A stretch of DNA of 64,000 nucleotides from Phymatolithon calcareum (GCA_977006965.1 OZ345359.1:806001-870000), one strand, 5' to 3'; positions 1 to 11,298 are shown, numbered from the stretch's first letter. Notes: generated from the sequence alone by a model not told the origin. Numbers and translations: made by a program.

Positions 1-521
1 CTTTTCTTGAAGAAATTTGAAAGCGTGGAGCGTGGAGCACTCAGAGAGCTCCAAATTTCTCCTCAATGTCCAAATTCACCGGACAGTAGTAATCAAAATT
101 TTATCAGAATTTAAGGGAACAAATTGGGTTCATGAAGGCGATGCCCGCGCTCAGCGCGGCTGCGCACGCGGTATGTGCGAGAATCTCTGCGCGTCGTCCA
201 TGGCATCGAGCTCCGAGCGCACCCTGCTAGCAAGCTCGGCAAGGAGATTCATGGCGGGAAGGGCGGGAGCCGCACCAACATCCGCTCGAGGTAAGCTGCT
301 TCCTTCGTACTGTGAGGCACCTCGGAGTGTGTGCGGCGCGTGAGCTACAGTTTGTGGTGCTGCCGGTGTCTGCGCCGTGCGCACACTTCGTCGCCGCACT
401 GCAGTGCGGTACTTTGCTATCGCTCGACGTGTACTCAGGCTGCGATATAATGCTCTAAAGTCGGCAACAATCATGTTAACGAGGCGTGTACGGCGCCTCA
501 TTTGCGCTTCTTCTTGTTTTG

Positions 522-2189
522 TCAGCCTTTTGCGTCGTTGTTGCTTGCGCTGTGCTGTTGTTGCTTGCGCTGTGCCGTTCTAAGCTGGCGCTGCGCTTCC
601 GCAACTTGCTCTTCCTGTCTTTTTAGTTCGTCTGCTGCTGCTTTATGCTGCGCGGCTGCGATGGCGACGTCGCTGGTGAGCACGGCGCCACGCTTTGTGT
701 TGACGAACCCGCTGCGCAGCAGCGTTACGCTGCTACCGATAATACTTCGTCGCGTCTCCTCGCGCTTCTTCACCATCAATTGCGAGAGTTCCTGGACATT
801 TAGAGTTGTTGCTGTGTCATTTGCATCACGCGGGCGCGGAGTGTCCAGTAACAGAGATTGGTTTAATGGCCATAAGCCTGCACGTCTGAATGAGGCCGTA
901 ATCTTGCTGCGCGTAAAGGATTTGTAGTACGCCTCACGGAGCACAGCACAGTAGTCATATATGTCTAGCTTACTAATCTCGTCCGTCTTGATCAGCTTCG
1001 CGATTGTGTCGTTGACTGCCGTCTTGAACGCCGCAAACGGAACAACATCGCATGGTTGAGTCTTGTCGGAGCTGTGCGCGAGCAAAGCGTACACCTCAAT
1101 GTTGATGGAAGAGGTGCAACACTCTTAGAGACATGTGCGCCGCATACCTGTCGTAGGTAAGCAGCACTTTGCGGTTGTTAGCAGTAAGGTCGTGCACGCT
1201 GTTGACAAAGTTGACAGCCCAGTTATAGAAGTTCTCCGTGTCAATTCAACCGCCCTCCTCACGAAACGCCACGCAGGCGCCGCGTGGAATTAAGCTCGCG
1301 TACGTTTGATCCTCCCCTCTCCCATTCACCAAAACTTGCCGATAAGGCAAACGGTTGCCTCTAAAGACGAACAATGGCGGGCAAGTCTCTCCCGCCGCGC
1401 TTACTACTGGTAGCATCGTCGCGCGCGTGGCCCGCACGAACTCAGGAAGCGAAAAATCTTGTTTGATTCCGCGCTGCATGTAGCGCTGCTTTCGCGAATT
1501 GCCGCACGCGTCGCCGCTAGCCGTTCCACCTGTCTCTTTTAGGTTCTACATTCGAGTCGCGTCTATGTCGTGGGTCTTAATAAGCTTCTCGAGAGTTGCA
1601 AGTGCGTAGTGAGCGTTTCTGCATTCACAGCCGCGAAGCGCTTGCCTTCCTGACGCAGAGGGACTGGGAACTTGAGCTCGCTCTGATGCCGACGCTCGAA
1701 CGCGCGCACAACTTTGATACCTGGTCTGTTGTTCTTAAATGCAAGAGCAGCACGGCGTGTAGCGGGAAGATGCTCGATGAACAGAGTGAGTGCATTGTAC
1801 AGGTGGTGTCGCGTGAGCGGAACACCGCGGTCTGCAAACCATTGCAACATATTGACAACAACTGACTCCTCGGTAGGAGTGAGATTTGTTGAGCGCCCCG
1901 CCTTTGCGTGCGCAGATCAGTGACGATCGCGCCACAAAGCGTCGTTCAGCGTAGACGTAGGCACATGGAATCGCTTCTGCGCCTCGCGATAGCTCATGTT
2001 GTGCTTCTTTATTGCTTCTTTAGCACGCTTCATGCGCTTCGCGAGCCGGCGCTGTGCTGCTTTCGGATTCATGATGTGCCAGTCCAACGCGTGGGTAGCT
2101 GCACATGTTGGTCGCCGGCTGCTTAATATTCGTGTGGTTTCCCGCTCATTTTCCTCTCCCGCCAAAAAGGCTATATCGGAACAGCTCAA
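522..2189 (-). pseudogene. Broken pogo/Tigger-like (CENP-B type) DDE transposase
   Basis: Four reading-frame fragments in the correct N-to-C order lie on the minus strand. 2189-1917 ends in a psq-type helix-turn-helix (MSYREAQKRFHVPTSTLNDA). 1850-1563 resembles the CENP-B-type DNA-binding domain (FKNNRPGIKVVRAFERRH). 1479-1246 matches the start of the DDE nuclease core (SAAGETCPPLFVFRGNR). 1094-522 matches the C-terminal core (SSDKTQPCDVVPFAAFK, then SFRRAGLWPLN). The fragments are in different frames with stops between them, so the gene is dead. Domain order is standard for pogo/Tigger/Jerky transposases of the Tc1/mariner superfamily. I did not find terminal inverted repeats or a TA duplication, so the element borders are unknown. 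The 501-151 minus-strand frame may be a C-terminal continuation but has no recognisable motif. Confidence 0.8.
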
Positions 2190-2785
2190 ACTTCGTCAAA
2201 CATACAATCATGAGGCGCTGAATCCATCGGGTAATTTTTTCAATTGAAAGATATGAGACATTTAGCCTGTATCTATTCCGGAAAAGACTCTAATGCGTCA
2301 AAAACTGACTAGATCCTAATTTACAGATAAAATTTGCTTGTTTTCACTGTCCGGTGATTTGGGCACTGCGTCCGAATATTACGTCCCTCCCTTTACCCTG
2401 ACGGCCGGGTTCCAGAGGCCCTTCCGGCAGTGCTATGATGGGCACTTCACAATTGCGCAAGAACATACAAATAGCTGTCCAAGCACTGTTAATCGGTCAC
2501 TTCCAAAATTATCATTCTGCTATACGAGAACGTGCTTTTAGACCGTCCAATGGGAGAACAGCCAAAATCGCTGTTATGGAATGGCCTTTTAGCTATTATT
2601 CTCAAAATTTGCTCCCCGGATGCGAAGGGAGTCGAGATTTTTGCATGAGGATTATATGATAGACGTGAGCAGGTGTAAATCGAAACTACTCGTTCGCTTA
2701 CAACAATATTCCACATTCGCACGCACACGCCCTAATTTGTGTCGTGTAAAACGGGCCTGTTACCCACGCACTCTGCCGTCCGCTA
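2190..2785. other. Intergenic stretch, nothing recognised
   Basis: Only short, overlapping frames without recognisable motifs. It may include the 5' flank of the dead transposase. Confidence 0.5.
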
Positions 2786-2788
2786 CCA

Positions 2789-3619
2789 TTGGAAACTTTG
2801 GCTGGCGCGGCACCGCGAATTGACTCCGCGCCACCTACCTGTGCGTCTTCCGCACCGCAGCAGTCTGCAGCCGCCAGCCGTCATGCTAGCGGCCGGCAGC
2901 GCCGAATTCGCGCCTATTGCGCCTACATAGCCACTCCGCTGCGTCCTTGTCGCCCATTGTCCGCAAACGTTGTACGCCACGCAACGCGCGTTCCCCGCGA
3001 TGAAGTCTGCCTGGCGCACCTCGTTGACGCTCCTCTTCCATTTCCCTCCACTTGCGCTCGGCTGGTTTTTCGAATCCGACCACCGCTGCTTTGTCCACTG
3101 CAGCCGCGCTGCTTCCTGTGGTTCACCACCCTGCACAAGTTCCGCCGCTGCGAGAAGTTCCTGCACGCTCACCGCAGAGTCGGGCTCAGACCGGGTGTCT
3201 ACCGGCCGCCGTCCTGGCGCGGCGATCGTGCGTTCGCACGGAAATTCTTCCCGGCCCGCGTGTACCGGCAGGAGACCGCGTGCATCAGGCAGGCGCTCGC
3301 GCGCAAGACGCGAGATGAGAAGGAGAAAGTGATGAAGGACGTGCTGCGTGTGCGGGGGAGGGACAATGTGCTGCGGAATGAGATGCGCCTCTCGCGCGAC
3401 GCGGCGTACGTGAGGGCGGTGGATAAATTGACGTCGTCCTCGACGCGTGCGGAGTTGCTGCGATTTATCTGGAGTGGGGGGAAGGTGGATTTGCGTTCGC
3501 AGTTTGGCAACCCGATCCACCGGAAGGTTGCCGCGTGCTTGGCCGCCAATGCGCAGATGAGAAGGTTTCAGGTACTTTGCTCTCGTCTCATTACGAACCC
3601 TACGCGTTTTTCAGGTTGA
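2789..3619 (+). other. Possible unrecognised coding region, start and splicing unresolved
   Basis: A GC-rich open frame of about 276 codons. Its second half looks protein-like and basic, helical and charge-patterned (for example ARKTRDEKEKVMKD and KLTSSSTRAELLRFIWSGG). There is no ATG until far into the frame. An overlapping frame from 2970 does begin with ATG and has a hydrophobic stretch, so a spliced or frameshifted gene is possible. The frame runs into the inverted repeat at 3569-3663. A coiled-coil-like frame follows at 3777-3989 on the same strand (EVREEVARGQREVDEVERK) and could be a later exon. I do not recognise a family. It may be a host gene damaged by the hairpin or simply a chance GC-rich frame. 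Confidence 0.3.
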
Positions 3620-3663
3620 GAAAAACGCGTAGGGTTCATGATGAGACGCGAGCAAAGTACCTG
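3569..3663. repeat. 43-bp inverted repeat with 9-nt loop
   Basis: Left arm 3569-3611 and right arm 3621-3663 are reverse complements apart from about three mismatches, separated by nine bases. The hairpin interrupts the 3' part of the open frame described above. The left arm starts with a splice-donor-like GGTACT and ends in TTTTTCAG, so the left arm itself has GT...AG ends. Confidence 0.9.
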
Positions 3664-3989
3664 CGGAGAATGAAGAGTCATTTCGACCCTGTGGTAGGAA
3701 CGAAGTCGAAGTTGTAGACGAAGCGCAAGTCGGACATTAGTAACGGCTGGGGGAAATCAAGAAGGTTGCGCGGTGGATGCGTGCTGTGCAGGACGAGGCT
3801 CTGCAGGTAAGGTTCTACCGTGCAGAGTTCCGCGAGGTGCGGGAGGAGGTGGCGAGGGGACAGAGGGAGGTGGATGAAGTTGAGAGGAAAGTCGCGGGCA
3901 AGGTGGTGGAGAGGAGTTACCACCGCGATAGGCTGGCCGAAGAGAAGAAGAGGCTTGTGGATACTGTGAAGTCAAAATTTTGCATATAA

Positions 3990-5750
3990 ATTTGTTGTAA
4001 TACGGAACGCCCGAAAGACGTTCTCGTGTCCACAGTGTCCATAAATGCAGTACCAATAATAAGTGACACTGCCCTTTTCCCATAACCTCGTCTTCTGCAC
4101 TATCGTTTGCAAAGAGCATTCGAGAGTGAACAATGCTTTTCCACTGTCCCCTTCTCACATCATGTGATGATGAAGGTGATTCCGCAATCTAAAATACCGT
4201 TCTGTTCATCGCCAACAACAGAATGCTTTCTCATCAAAGACATCGACATCGACCATGTAATACTGCGAGATACCCTTCAATCCTTCCATTTCTCCTATTC
4301 CCCAAAGTCATTTTAATTGTCGTATTTTTGATGTTTGAAATATATGCACAATACATTATATTCTGCAACCTTGTAGGACACAGTCCACCAGAGATGTCAT
4401 GTCAACTGCAACCGTCGCTTTCTATTCGTCTTCATTCTTCCACCTCATCACTCGGACCGCTACCACCTGCGCCCTGCATTCCCCTTCCTGCCACACACCA
4501 TTTCCACTCTTCCAATGGCGACATGGATGTCTTTCTCGCGGCCATTTTATACGGCAATGCCGACATTGACTGCAGAAGCTACATGAGTGCTTGGATATTT
4601 GGCACGCTTGCCGACTGCCGCAATGGTCATTATGAGTGGCGGTTGCATGGAGAGAATCTGGTTTGGACTGTACCTAAAACTCTGTGATACTTGAAATACT
4701 GGGCATACTACGATTGGCTAGATATGTAATCCATGACACACTAACTCTAGCGCACAGTTTTAATTTTCGAAATTACTGCAACGAGGCTTCGCTGTGAAAT
4801 ATTTATATCCCCTCTGTGCAGCTGACGTGCACGGCGGTCCTCGGTCGAGGCTCATGATGAGTCTGGACCACAACAAAGGAGATTTCTCATTAATTGGACC
4901 AAAAGGGGATTACATGTGTATCTGGACCACAGGGGCAGTGGTCCTATATTTAGTCAAGTAGATTACTATATACTGTACACTGGCATTGAGTAGCAAGCAG
5001 TGGAAGCAACTGAAGCAAGGAATAAAAGACGTTTGCGTACACAAAGTTCAAGGTAGGCAATTCTGCGTCACCGGTCGTAGGTGAGCACTTGCGCGATTCC
5101 GCGGTCGGTTCGTAGGCCGGGAATTAGCATTCTATCTTTTGTGTTACTACACGTTCTCCCTCTGACAAAAAACCCTGTCTGATCACATTCGCTTGTCTAT
5201 CAGTCAATCCTGTATGCCCAATTTCTTCTATCAATCAAAATCACATCCTTTGCCCCATAAATCGAACTTTCCGTGTCTCCTTGTCAACACAGGGGAGCGC
5301 TTGCAGAATTTGAAAACATAAAAATGGATGGCCATTTTCAAACGAACAACGAACATATCATACGGCTTTGACCACAGTCGACAACATATGTCGTAAGGGC
5401 TCATCACAACACTCGTCTTCTGGGGCGGATTATGATACCCGTGCCCTGCTGTCCCGCAAGCAAATTGAACACGTCGTCCGTTCAAGGGTTCCGTGGAAGA
5501 CCGAGTGTTCGTTGAGCCTATAAGAATGTCACACATGGAAACCTAGCCAGAATCCACTTTCTCCCTCACTTGCGTCCAATCAGGTGCTCACTATATGAAC
5601 CAATCACGGGCTATGCCCCGACATGCCGTCGCAGGCGGACTGGTTGCCTGACAGAGATGCCCACCCTACAGTGCTCGCTGAGTCCACTGGTTAGCGCGCC
5701 AGTGTTCGGCTGTGTCAGTCATCAGCCGCACCCGTAACCAGCCCCGCCCG
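3990..5750. other. Long stretch without a recognised gene
   Basis: An ATG frame at 4223-4687 (154 codons, hydrophobic near residues 20-45) is the only one of note and shows no known motif. 4790-5150 has a TATA-like motif, an AATAAA at about 5020 and an overall look of a decayed LTR, but no paired copy or target duplication was found. No RNA gene seen. Confidence 0.4.
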
Positions 5751-5755
5751 CCTAC

Positions 5756-5856
5756 ACTTCCCACACACTTTCTCCCTTCCCATTTTCTCCCTTCCCACTT
5801 TCTCCTTCTCGCACACTCCGTCTCGCACGCTCCTTCTCCTTCTCCGTCCCATCCCA
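5756..5856 (+). repeat. Pyrimidine-rich short tandem repeats in the leader
   Basis: Repeats of a CTTCCCATTTTCTCC-like unit followed by CTCCTTCTC and CTCGCACGCTCC units lie directly upstream of the ATG at 5871. The frame stays open through them but has no upstream ATG, so they are most likely 5' UTR or promoter sequence. Confidence 0.6.
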
Positions 5857-5870
5857 CAACTCCGTCCGCC

Positions 5871-6872
5871 ATGCTCAAACTCGGTCTCGCAATGCTCCCA
5901 GACGCCCCACTTCTCCCTTCATCCCTACTTCCGCGAGAGTGCCGCGACTACAGGGACTACCGCGAGTCCTTTGGCAGCAGCGGCGGAAGCTTTCTCCTGC
6001 ATGCGATCTACAGGCTTGCCGGTCTTCGCTCAGGCCCTGACCTTCCTGCCTCAGACCCCGTAACTCTATCCGCGCAACTATGTGCCGCCGCTCGCGCAAT
6101 AGAGACGGATGAGGGTCCATCCGCGCTCGTTTTCGACCCTCTAGCGCGCGTGCTGGCCGGTTCGCAATACATAATAGCCAAGTCGCGTCCGAAGAGACGT
6201 CCGCGAATTGCGATTCGAACGCGTTATTTCGACTTGTTTTGCACAACTCGTCTCCCAGGCGCGTCGCAACTCGTCATTTTGGGCGCTGGCATGGACACCC
6301 GTGCATTCCGACTCGAGGCAGTGAACGCCGGACATAGAGTTTTCGAGGTGGACACTTCATTAGTGCTGGACGCGAAAGAGTTCCTGCTTGGCACCATGCG
6401 GCCCGCTCCTCGAACTCGCGCCCCTGTCTCTCGCGTACGCACGGACCTTGCGCGCGATGGGCTGTGGGCGGCTTCAATTGCACAAGCTGGATTCGACAAA
6501 AACAAACCAACTGTGTGGGTCATCGAAGGACTTTTGTACTATCTGGAGCCGTTTCGAGTTGCGGGCTTGTTGCGTGAGGTTCGCGCAATGTCAGCTCCGG
6601 GCAGTTGGGTGTGCTTATCGGCAGTAACAAGGATTGCACCGGATTCGAAAGGGCTTGCTGCATCCTTTAAGTCAGCTATTCCAGATCCTATGGCCGCAGT
6701 CACTGACGCAGGGTTTGCATTTTATAGTATGGACGTTCTCGGAGGCCCGAATGCAAACTTTGGACGATGGAAAGTCGCCACGCCGACCAGTGGCGGTAAG
6801 CCGACATGCGGGCCGTGTGTAAAGTCGGCGACAATTTATGTCAAGTGCTTTGTGGAAGAGAAGAACGCGTGA
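5871..6872 (+). CDS. LCMT/PPM1-like S-adenosylmethionine-dependent methyltransferase
   Basis: 333 residues. The family transfers a methyl group from S-adenosylmethionine. Members include leucine carboxyl methyltransferase, which methylates the C terminus of protein phosphatase 2A, and many bacterial relatives of unknown substrate. The sequence shows the glycine-rich SAM-binding loop and following arginine (VILGAGMDTRAFRL, about residues 135-148), then the acidic strand-2 motif VFEVDTSLVLDAK. The conserved WVIEGLLYYL and a short C-terminal sheet region follow. YFDLFCTTRLPG precedes the first strand, as expected. ATG 5871 sits in a good context (GCCATGC); the open frame upstream has no ATG. No intron. 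Whether it is a true LCMT or the broader O-methyltransferase group cannot be settled by eye; the large insert typical of LCMT2 is absent. Confidence 0.85.
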   Translation: MLKLGLAMLPDAPLLPSSLLPRECRDYRDYRESFGSSGGSFLLHAIYRLAGLRSGPDLPASDPVTLSAQLCAAARAIETDEGPSALVFDPLARVLAGSQYIIAKSRPKRRPRIAIRTRYFDLFCTTRLPGASQLVILGAGMDTRAFRLEAVNAGHRVFEVDTSLVLDAKEFLLGTMRPAPRTRAPVSRVRTDLARDGLWAASIAQAGFDKNKPTVWVIEGLLYYLEPFRVAGLLREVRAMSAPGSWVCLSAVTRIAPDSKGLAASFKSAIPDPMAAVTDAGFAFYSMDVLGGPNANFGRWKVATPTSGGKPTCGPCVKSATIYVKCFVEEKNA

Positions 6873-7689
6873 ATTTGGCCAATGTCAATGCATTCGTGGA
6901 GGCAAGACCTGTTGCATTGTGTAAATAATTTGTAAATATCTGTATATAAAATCAGAATGAGAGCCTGTCGCTCTGCTTCCCGTTCTCGCTGAATGATGGA
7001 AGTGGCTGGAAAGAACAGGAGGATAAGCATAGCTCTGGGAGTAGTACTGCTTTACCGTAGGAGTAATGTTGACGAAAAACACTGTCAATCAACTTTCCAG
7101 GGTGATTGTGTTTTTAAGGTTGTGCTCTTCGTGCCAGCGGACAATCAAGGGCAAACCGATGGCTCGACTGCTGGCCAATATCGTTGCTGTGCCAAGCATA
7201 GAAAATTTTCAATCTGCTTCCGGTTCCACTCGCAGGAGCAAGTACAATATTCCAAACAACCGACGAGATTTTGTACGAGAAAGGGTACATAGCGGGCCAC
7301 ACTGGGAGCGACTGGGCTACAGTATAGAAGGCGCAGATGTTTAGAGGTGCTTGACTAGGAAGCCGGGCAGAACACAGTCCCGCAGAAACATCTCTAAGAA
7401 CGAAGGTAGAATGTATCACAAAAAGATATATGTATGCCGTGTCACTGGCTTTTCTTATGCCATGATGGATTTTCCAGTACGGGCAATCCACTACATCACT
7501 TTTCATCAAAAAAGGGGAATGACACAAGAATCGTCTTTGAGCGTACGCCTGCTCAATCTATTCGTGAATGAATCTTCAGCACGGGTAAGTCATGACACGA
7601 TGGAAGGTGCTATCGATTCAACAGTGCGTTTTGCAAGCGAAGCACTGATGCTTACAAAATCTCATATTCACCTCACATGCTTTGGTATG
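6873..7689. other. Intergenic, nothing recognised
   Basis: Short frames only on both strands, no motif, no RNA gene. Confidence 0.5.
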
Positions 7690-7701
7690 TTGCGACAGAG
7701 T
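7690..7701. repeat. Target-site duplication of truncated SINE (12 bp, with 7876-7887)
   Basis: TTGCGACAGAGT occurs at 7690-7701 and again at 7876-7887, exactly flanking the SINE copy. Confidence 0.9.
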
Positions 7702-7875
7702 TTGCTTGTTTGTTTATTGCAGGTTATTCGAATTACACAAAGTGTACCGTATTCAACATCTAGGGGTCCTCTAAATGTTCCTGATATGGATCCATTCCTT
7801 GTACTCGCGTATCTGCTTCGCGCTAGTACTGCTGCACACCACTCCACGGCGACATCCGTGTGCCCTTTGCGGAAC
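7702..7875 (-). mobile_element. 5'-truncated SINE copy, minus orientation
   Basis: Reverse complement of the body and tail of the full SINE at 33170-33460. Shared pieces include the GGGCACACGG block, GCGAGTAC, ATGGATCCA, CCCCTAGATG and the CAATAAACAAACAAGC-type tail. The tRNA-like head with its pol III boxes is missing, so this copy starts at GTTCCGC. Such 5' truncation plus a 12-bp target duplication is what LINE-driven target-primed reverse transcription leaves. It is dead as a source copy. Confidence 0.9.
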
Positions 7876-7887
7876 TTGCGACAGAGT

Positions 7888-9190
7888 GCTCTGATGACTT
7901 CTGTATGAAGTGGAACATAAACGTCTTCTTGTCATGCGAACTATGATTTCCTCCTCGAGAGAGCAAAATACTTGGGTGTCTCCATTGCAACTCGGGCGTG
8001 ACGCATCTGAGCATGCTCGAAAGGTCAAGAAATTTAAGACTACGTTTCATTTTCTGTCCGTCTATCCCAAAGGACCGTTCTGAGAATATGCTCCTTACTC
8101 CGCGAAGGACGGATATGAAGGGAAGCGAACGGTAGCCGGGGTCTTAAATGTAGCAAAGAAGATGCCCAGCCGAGGTGAATCGGAATCTAGACGGATGGAA
8201 GCGTTGGAACATTACATAACGATTTCATCTGGAACGTAAATTATACAGGAAGAAATTATCGCAGTTTAGTGGGATTCAGAACGCTACTTCGCCACTCTGA
8301 ACAAATTCGACGCGATACAATACCGCGATCATGAAGCCATACGCTAGTATGAGCTTTGCCGCGAAAAGCCAGGGACATAATTCTTATATTTGTCAAAGGG
8401 TATGAGTATGCAAAAGTAGACATGCCGACAAGCAGTGCATGAGAAAGTTTCATGACCCATGACAAAGATGGCGATGTTCTAGACATATACTGCACCAAAC
8501 TCTTGCAAGTCTGCAACGCTCCGATTCTAATTTTTCAGGAAAGTAGCCAGTCGCGGAGCGGGCGAATCGCACTGTGGCTCTGAGGCTTACTGTCGTACAT
8601 GCCTGTGAGGAGATTTTTAATCCTTTGGCTCATGAATAGTGTGGTTCACTTGACATGCTCAATGCACAGCCAAGGATGCACATTGAAATGATATGGAGGC
8701 TCTAGAATCTCCTTGAGACCCTAATGATAACCGAGGTGAACCTAGAAGGCACTGTATTTTTCCTACAAATGATGCTTTCGAGGAACCCCGCCAGGCGAGG
8801 TATCTCGACGTCTTGTCCGCTAACCTATCAAGCGATCCCGCTCAACATGGAGGCAGTTCAGTCAATTGTCAATCTGACGAAGAGGACGATCCGTTTGGAT
8901 CTTCTCAGAACATCTCAGAATGTCTCGTAGTCGCGGGGGAATGATACTTCATCAACCGATTGCTAATTGGAGGTCTCCGGTTTAGCCTTCTCATCTGAGT
9001 CACAGAACGGACAAAACGGCACCCGTGACGCAGTGTTGAAACTTGGTCATGTGGACGAAGTAGACTTTCCTGCACGCCGGATCGACGGCATAATGCTTTG
9101 CTGCACCGACCGCGAAATTTCTCCGCGGCATTTTATTGGATGAGGAGGCATTGAAACGGCGGCGAAGCTATGTCCTAAACAATGGAAAGA
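7888..9190. other. Intergenic, nothing recognised
   Basis: Short frames only; no motif, repeat pair or RNA gene found. Confidence 0.45.
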
Positions 9191-9258
9191 TACTCCAAAA
9201 TTTGGAGTATGTGGAATCGTGGAGATGATATTTTTAAATATCGTCTCCACGATTCCAC
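9191..9258. repeat. Two adjacent hairpins
   Basis: 9191-9209 is a perfect 9-bp-arm palindrome with a 1-nt centre (TACTCCAAA arms). 9211-9233 and 9236-9258 pair over 23 bp with one mismatch and a 2-nt loop. Confidence 0.9.
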
Positions 9259-9299
9259 TTTACATGCATGCCATTTCCGCAATAGAGAAGAAGAAAGCT

Positions 9300-9630
9300 A
9301 GGTTTACAGTTACCAATTGCGGTCTCCAGTCCATCTCTGTCGTGCAAAACACTGCTAAGGGCCCGGCGATCGAAGTGTTCGGAACCTCCTTTCCCGCGAA
9401 GCACGATATAGCGGAACTCTACGCGTGCTGTATTTGCAGGTCATAAAGCCGCACGCGCAGAGAGCTGAAATGGGACCCAATAGGGTCTAGGGCCGAGAGA
9501 GAAGGGGGAGAGAGAGGGAAAACAGAAACAAGCAAAAGGTAGAGCCTTAGCGTAATAGGTTGCGTAATGAGAATGGCGACGCGCTGACCCGAGCTCGGGA
9601 ACAGACAGCGACGGAGTCGGAATCACAGAG
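9300..9630 (-). repeat. Outer inverted repeat, left copy (pairs with 12465-12780)
   Basis: The reverse complement of this segment aligns along its length with 12465-12780. Shared anchors are CTCCGTCGCTGTCTGTT, TACGCAACCTATT, TAAGGCTCTAC, TTCTCTCTCGGCC, GGAGGTTCCGAACACTTCGA and TTTTGCACGAC. Similarity is roughly 80 percent by eye. The pair encloses the Mutator-like element and the large palindrome. It could be the long terminal inverted repeats of an older element into which others inserted. No outer target duplication was found. Confidence 0.8.
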
Positions 9631-9730
9631 CCCAGTACCTCCTTCCTCCTCGGATCTGCCAGCCAGTACGACAATAATGCTCGGAGTCATACGGTAGACT
9701 GCGCAAACAGAAAGGGGGAATGAATTAAAG

Positions 9731-9740
9731 GAAAACTAAC
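9731..9740. repeat. Target-site duplication of the Mutator-like element (with 11073-11082)
   Basis: GAAAACTAAC at 9731-9740 and again at 11073-11082, exactly abutting the terminal inverted repeats. Mutator-like elements usually make 8-11 bp duplications, most often 9. Confidence 0.9.
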
Positions 9741-11072
9741 GAGGAAATTCGCTGCATGGACCGAAAAACGTGGCAAAATTCGCTAAATCGGCACCTCTTG
9801 CAATAACTACTACTCGCTATGATACACAGAGCACTCCATAGAAATAAACTTATCAAAAAATAATATTTATTTCATGCGCTACTCTCTATGCTTCAGCTCC
9901 TCGTCGAAAGTAGCATCTCCGTCATCGCAGGCGGTGAAGTCATGGACTGAGCCGCTTTGTCGATGGGTTTTCTCTTCGCCTCAACAATATTGGGGATGTT
10001 CGGCCTGGCGCATGTCTGCGAGAAGTGACCGTCGTTTCCGCACGAGGAGCCGTGACGGCACCTTATTTCGGTCAGGAAGTAGGGTGTCTTGCGCTTGCGA
10101 CCCAGCTTAGCGACAAGGTCAAACGGCACCAAATCATCCGACACTAGCTGGTAACCAGTGACTGCAACACGAATGATGATGCCCTCGTGTTGCTTGGCCC
10201 ACGTTACCAATAGCCATGCGTCCCACACCAGATCTTGTTTCACGGATCGAACGCGACTCGATGCTGCGCCAAGCGTCTAGAACAGTACAAAAGTGCAGCG
10301 ACGACCTGGCTACATGGCCGCTGGTGCTCTTCAAAGTGGCGGCAAGAGCATGTAGCGTTGTAGTCGCTTTTAACTACCACAGGGAATGGTGTCACTTTGC
10401 TGCTAACAACAAACCTCAGCATGTCACTTTCGATGACCTTCGGCTCCACAAGCAGCTTCTCCGCTCAGAGGATTTTTCCTGGTGCTTCTTGTAGCAGCAA
10501 GGCGTGAGGAACTTGCCCGTTGATTTGCCTTGCCAATAGACGTGTTGTGGGCGATTACGAGGTTGACAACGTCGTCAAAGTTTGCTCCAGGGCAGTCACC
10601 CACCCTTAGCAAGAGCTCCTTCTTCTCCATGAGTTCAGACGGTTCGGGCGAGAGCGTTACGAGTTAGCTCAGCAATCGAATGCGACGAGGTGCAGAGTAC
10701 TTTGCGTAGCGGATTAGTAGAGCAATGATAAGGAAGCTGACTGAAGAAAAGGGTAGTCAAGGAGCATGGGCAATTGGCACACTCAGCAGAACCCTGAAGA
10801 AGCCTACATGGACCCCTACCGAAGAGAATGAAATGGCGCGAGACATTGACGTTATATTATGCAATTCTGAATAAGATAACTGACAACTCTCGATGCTAAT
10901 AGAATGCGATTAGGAACGTGCCGACTTTCCTCAAGTTGGGACACATGATACCTTCTCAATAAATGCTCTTAAATACGTGTAATGATAAGAATCATAGCGA
11001 GTAGTAGTTTTTGCAAGGGTGCCGATTTAGCGAATTTTGCCACCTTTTTCGGTCCATGCAGCGAATTTCCTC
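9741..11072 (-). mobile_element. Truncated Mutator-like (MULE) transposon
   Basis: Terminal inverted repeats of about 85 bp (9741-9826 and about 10990-11072) begin GAGGAAATTCGCTGCATGGA. They are near-identical in reverse complement through the ACTACTACTCGCTATGAT block. A 10-bp target duplication abuts both ends. The 1.3-kb interior carries only the C-terminal part of a MULE transposase, in several frames. The DDE core is missing, so the element is non-autonomous. The clean borders and duplication suggest insertion as this short form or internal loss after insertion. Confidence 0.88.
9893..10630 (-). pseudogene. MULE transposase C-terminal remnant (SWIM and CCHC fingers)
   Basis: Minus-strand frames in order. 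10630-10424 is a helical linker with no diagnostic motif. 10449-10240 contains a SWIM-like finger, CSCRHFEEHQRPCSQ, where the usual final C-x-H reads C-x-Q. 10243-9893 contains CRHGSSCGNDGHFSQTC, close to the CCHC knuckle found at the C terminus of MuDR-type transposases. Frame changes separate the pieces. SWIM followed by a zinc knuckle is characteristic of MULE transposases; the catalytic domain is absent here. Confidence 0.8.
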
Positions 11073-11287
11073 GAAAACTAACTCACCGGGCATTGCATCA
11101 CACGGTCCCCTCCTCAAAGGGTGAGCACGAAGAGCCTCAAAAAAATGAGAAATTATGAGCCAAAACGGGCTGTTATGTTCCCCGAAATGGGACGAGTAAC
11201 CCCTTGCGCAACCGGTTATCGTGCAGAGCCTCAAAAGAGCGCCCCTAAAATGAGGTGCAGGCGGTTCATATATGGCCTGTGCAGAAC

Positions 11288-11298
11288 GGGGGGGGGGG
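11288..11298 (+). repeat. Homopolymer run of 11 G
   Basis: Eleven consecutive G in non-coding DNA next to the MULE; length may be inexact in an assembly. Confidence 0.9.

Noticed and set aside
2783-3520. 245-codon minus-strand ORF
   Set aside because: GC-rich shadow of the plus-strand frame; no motif and weaker composition.
4223-4687. 154-codon ATG frame
   Set aside because: No motif, biased composition and no supporting context; kept only as a note.
4790-5150. Possible solo LTR (TATA-like motif, AATAAA, TG...CA-like ends)
   Set aside because: No second copy in the window and no flanking duplication found; ends cannot be fixed.
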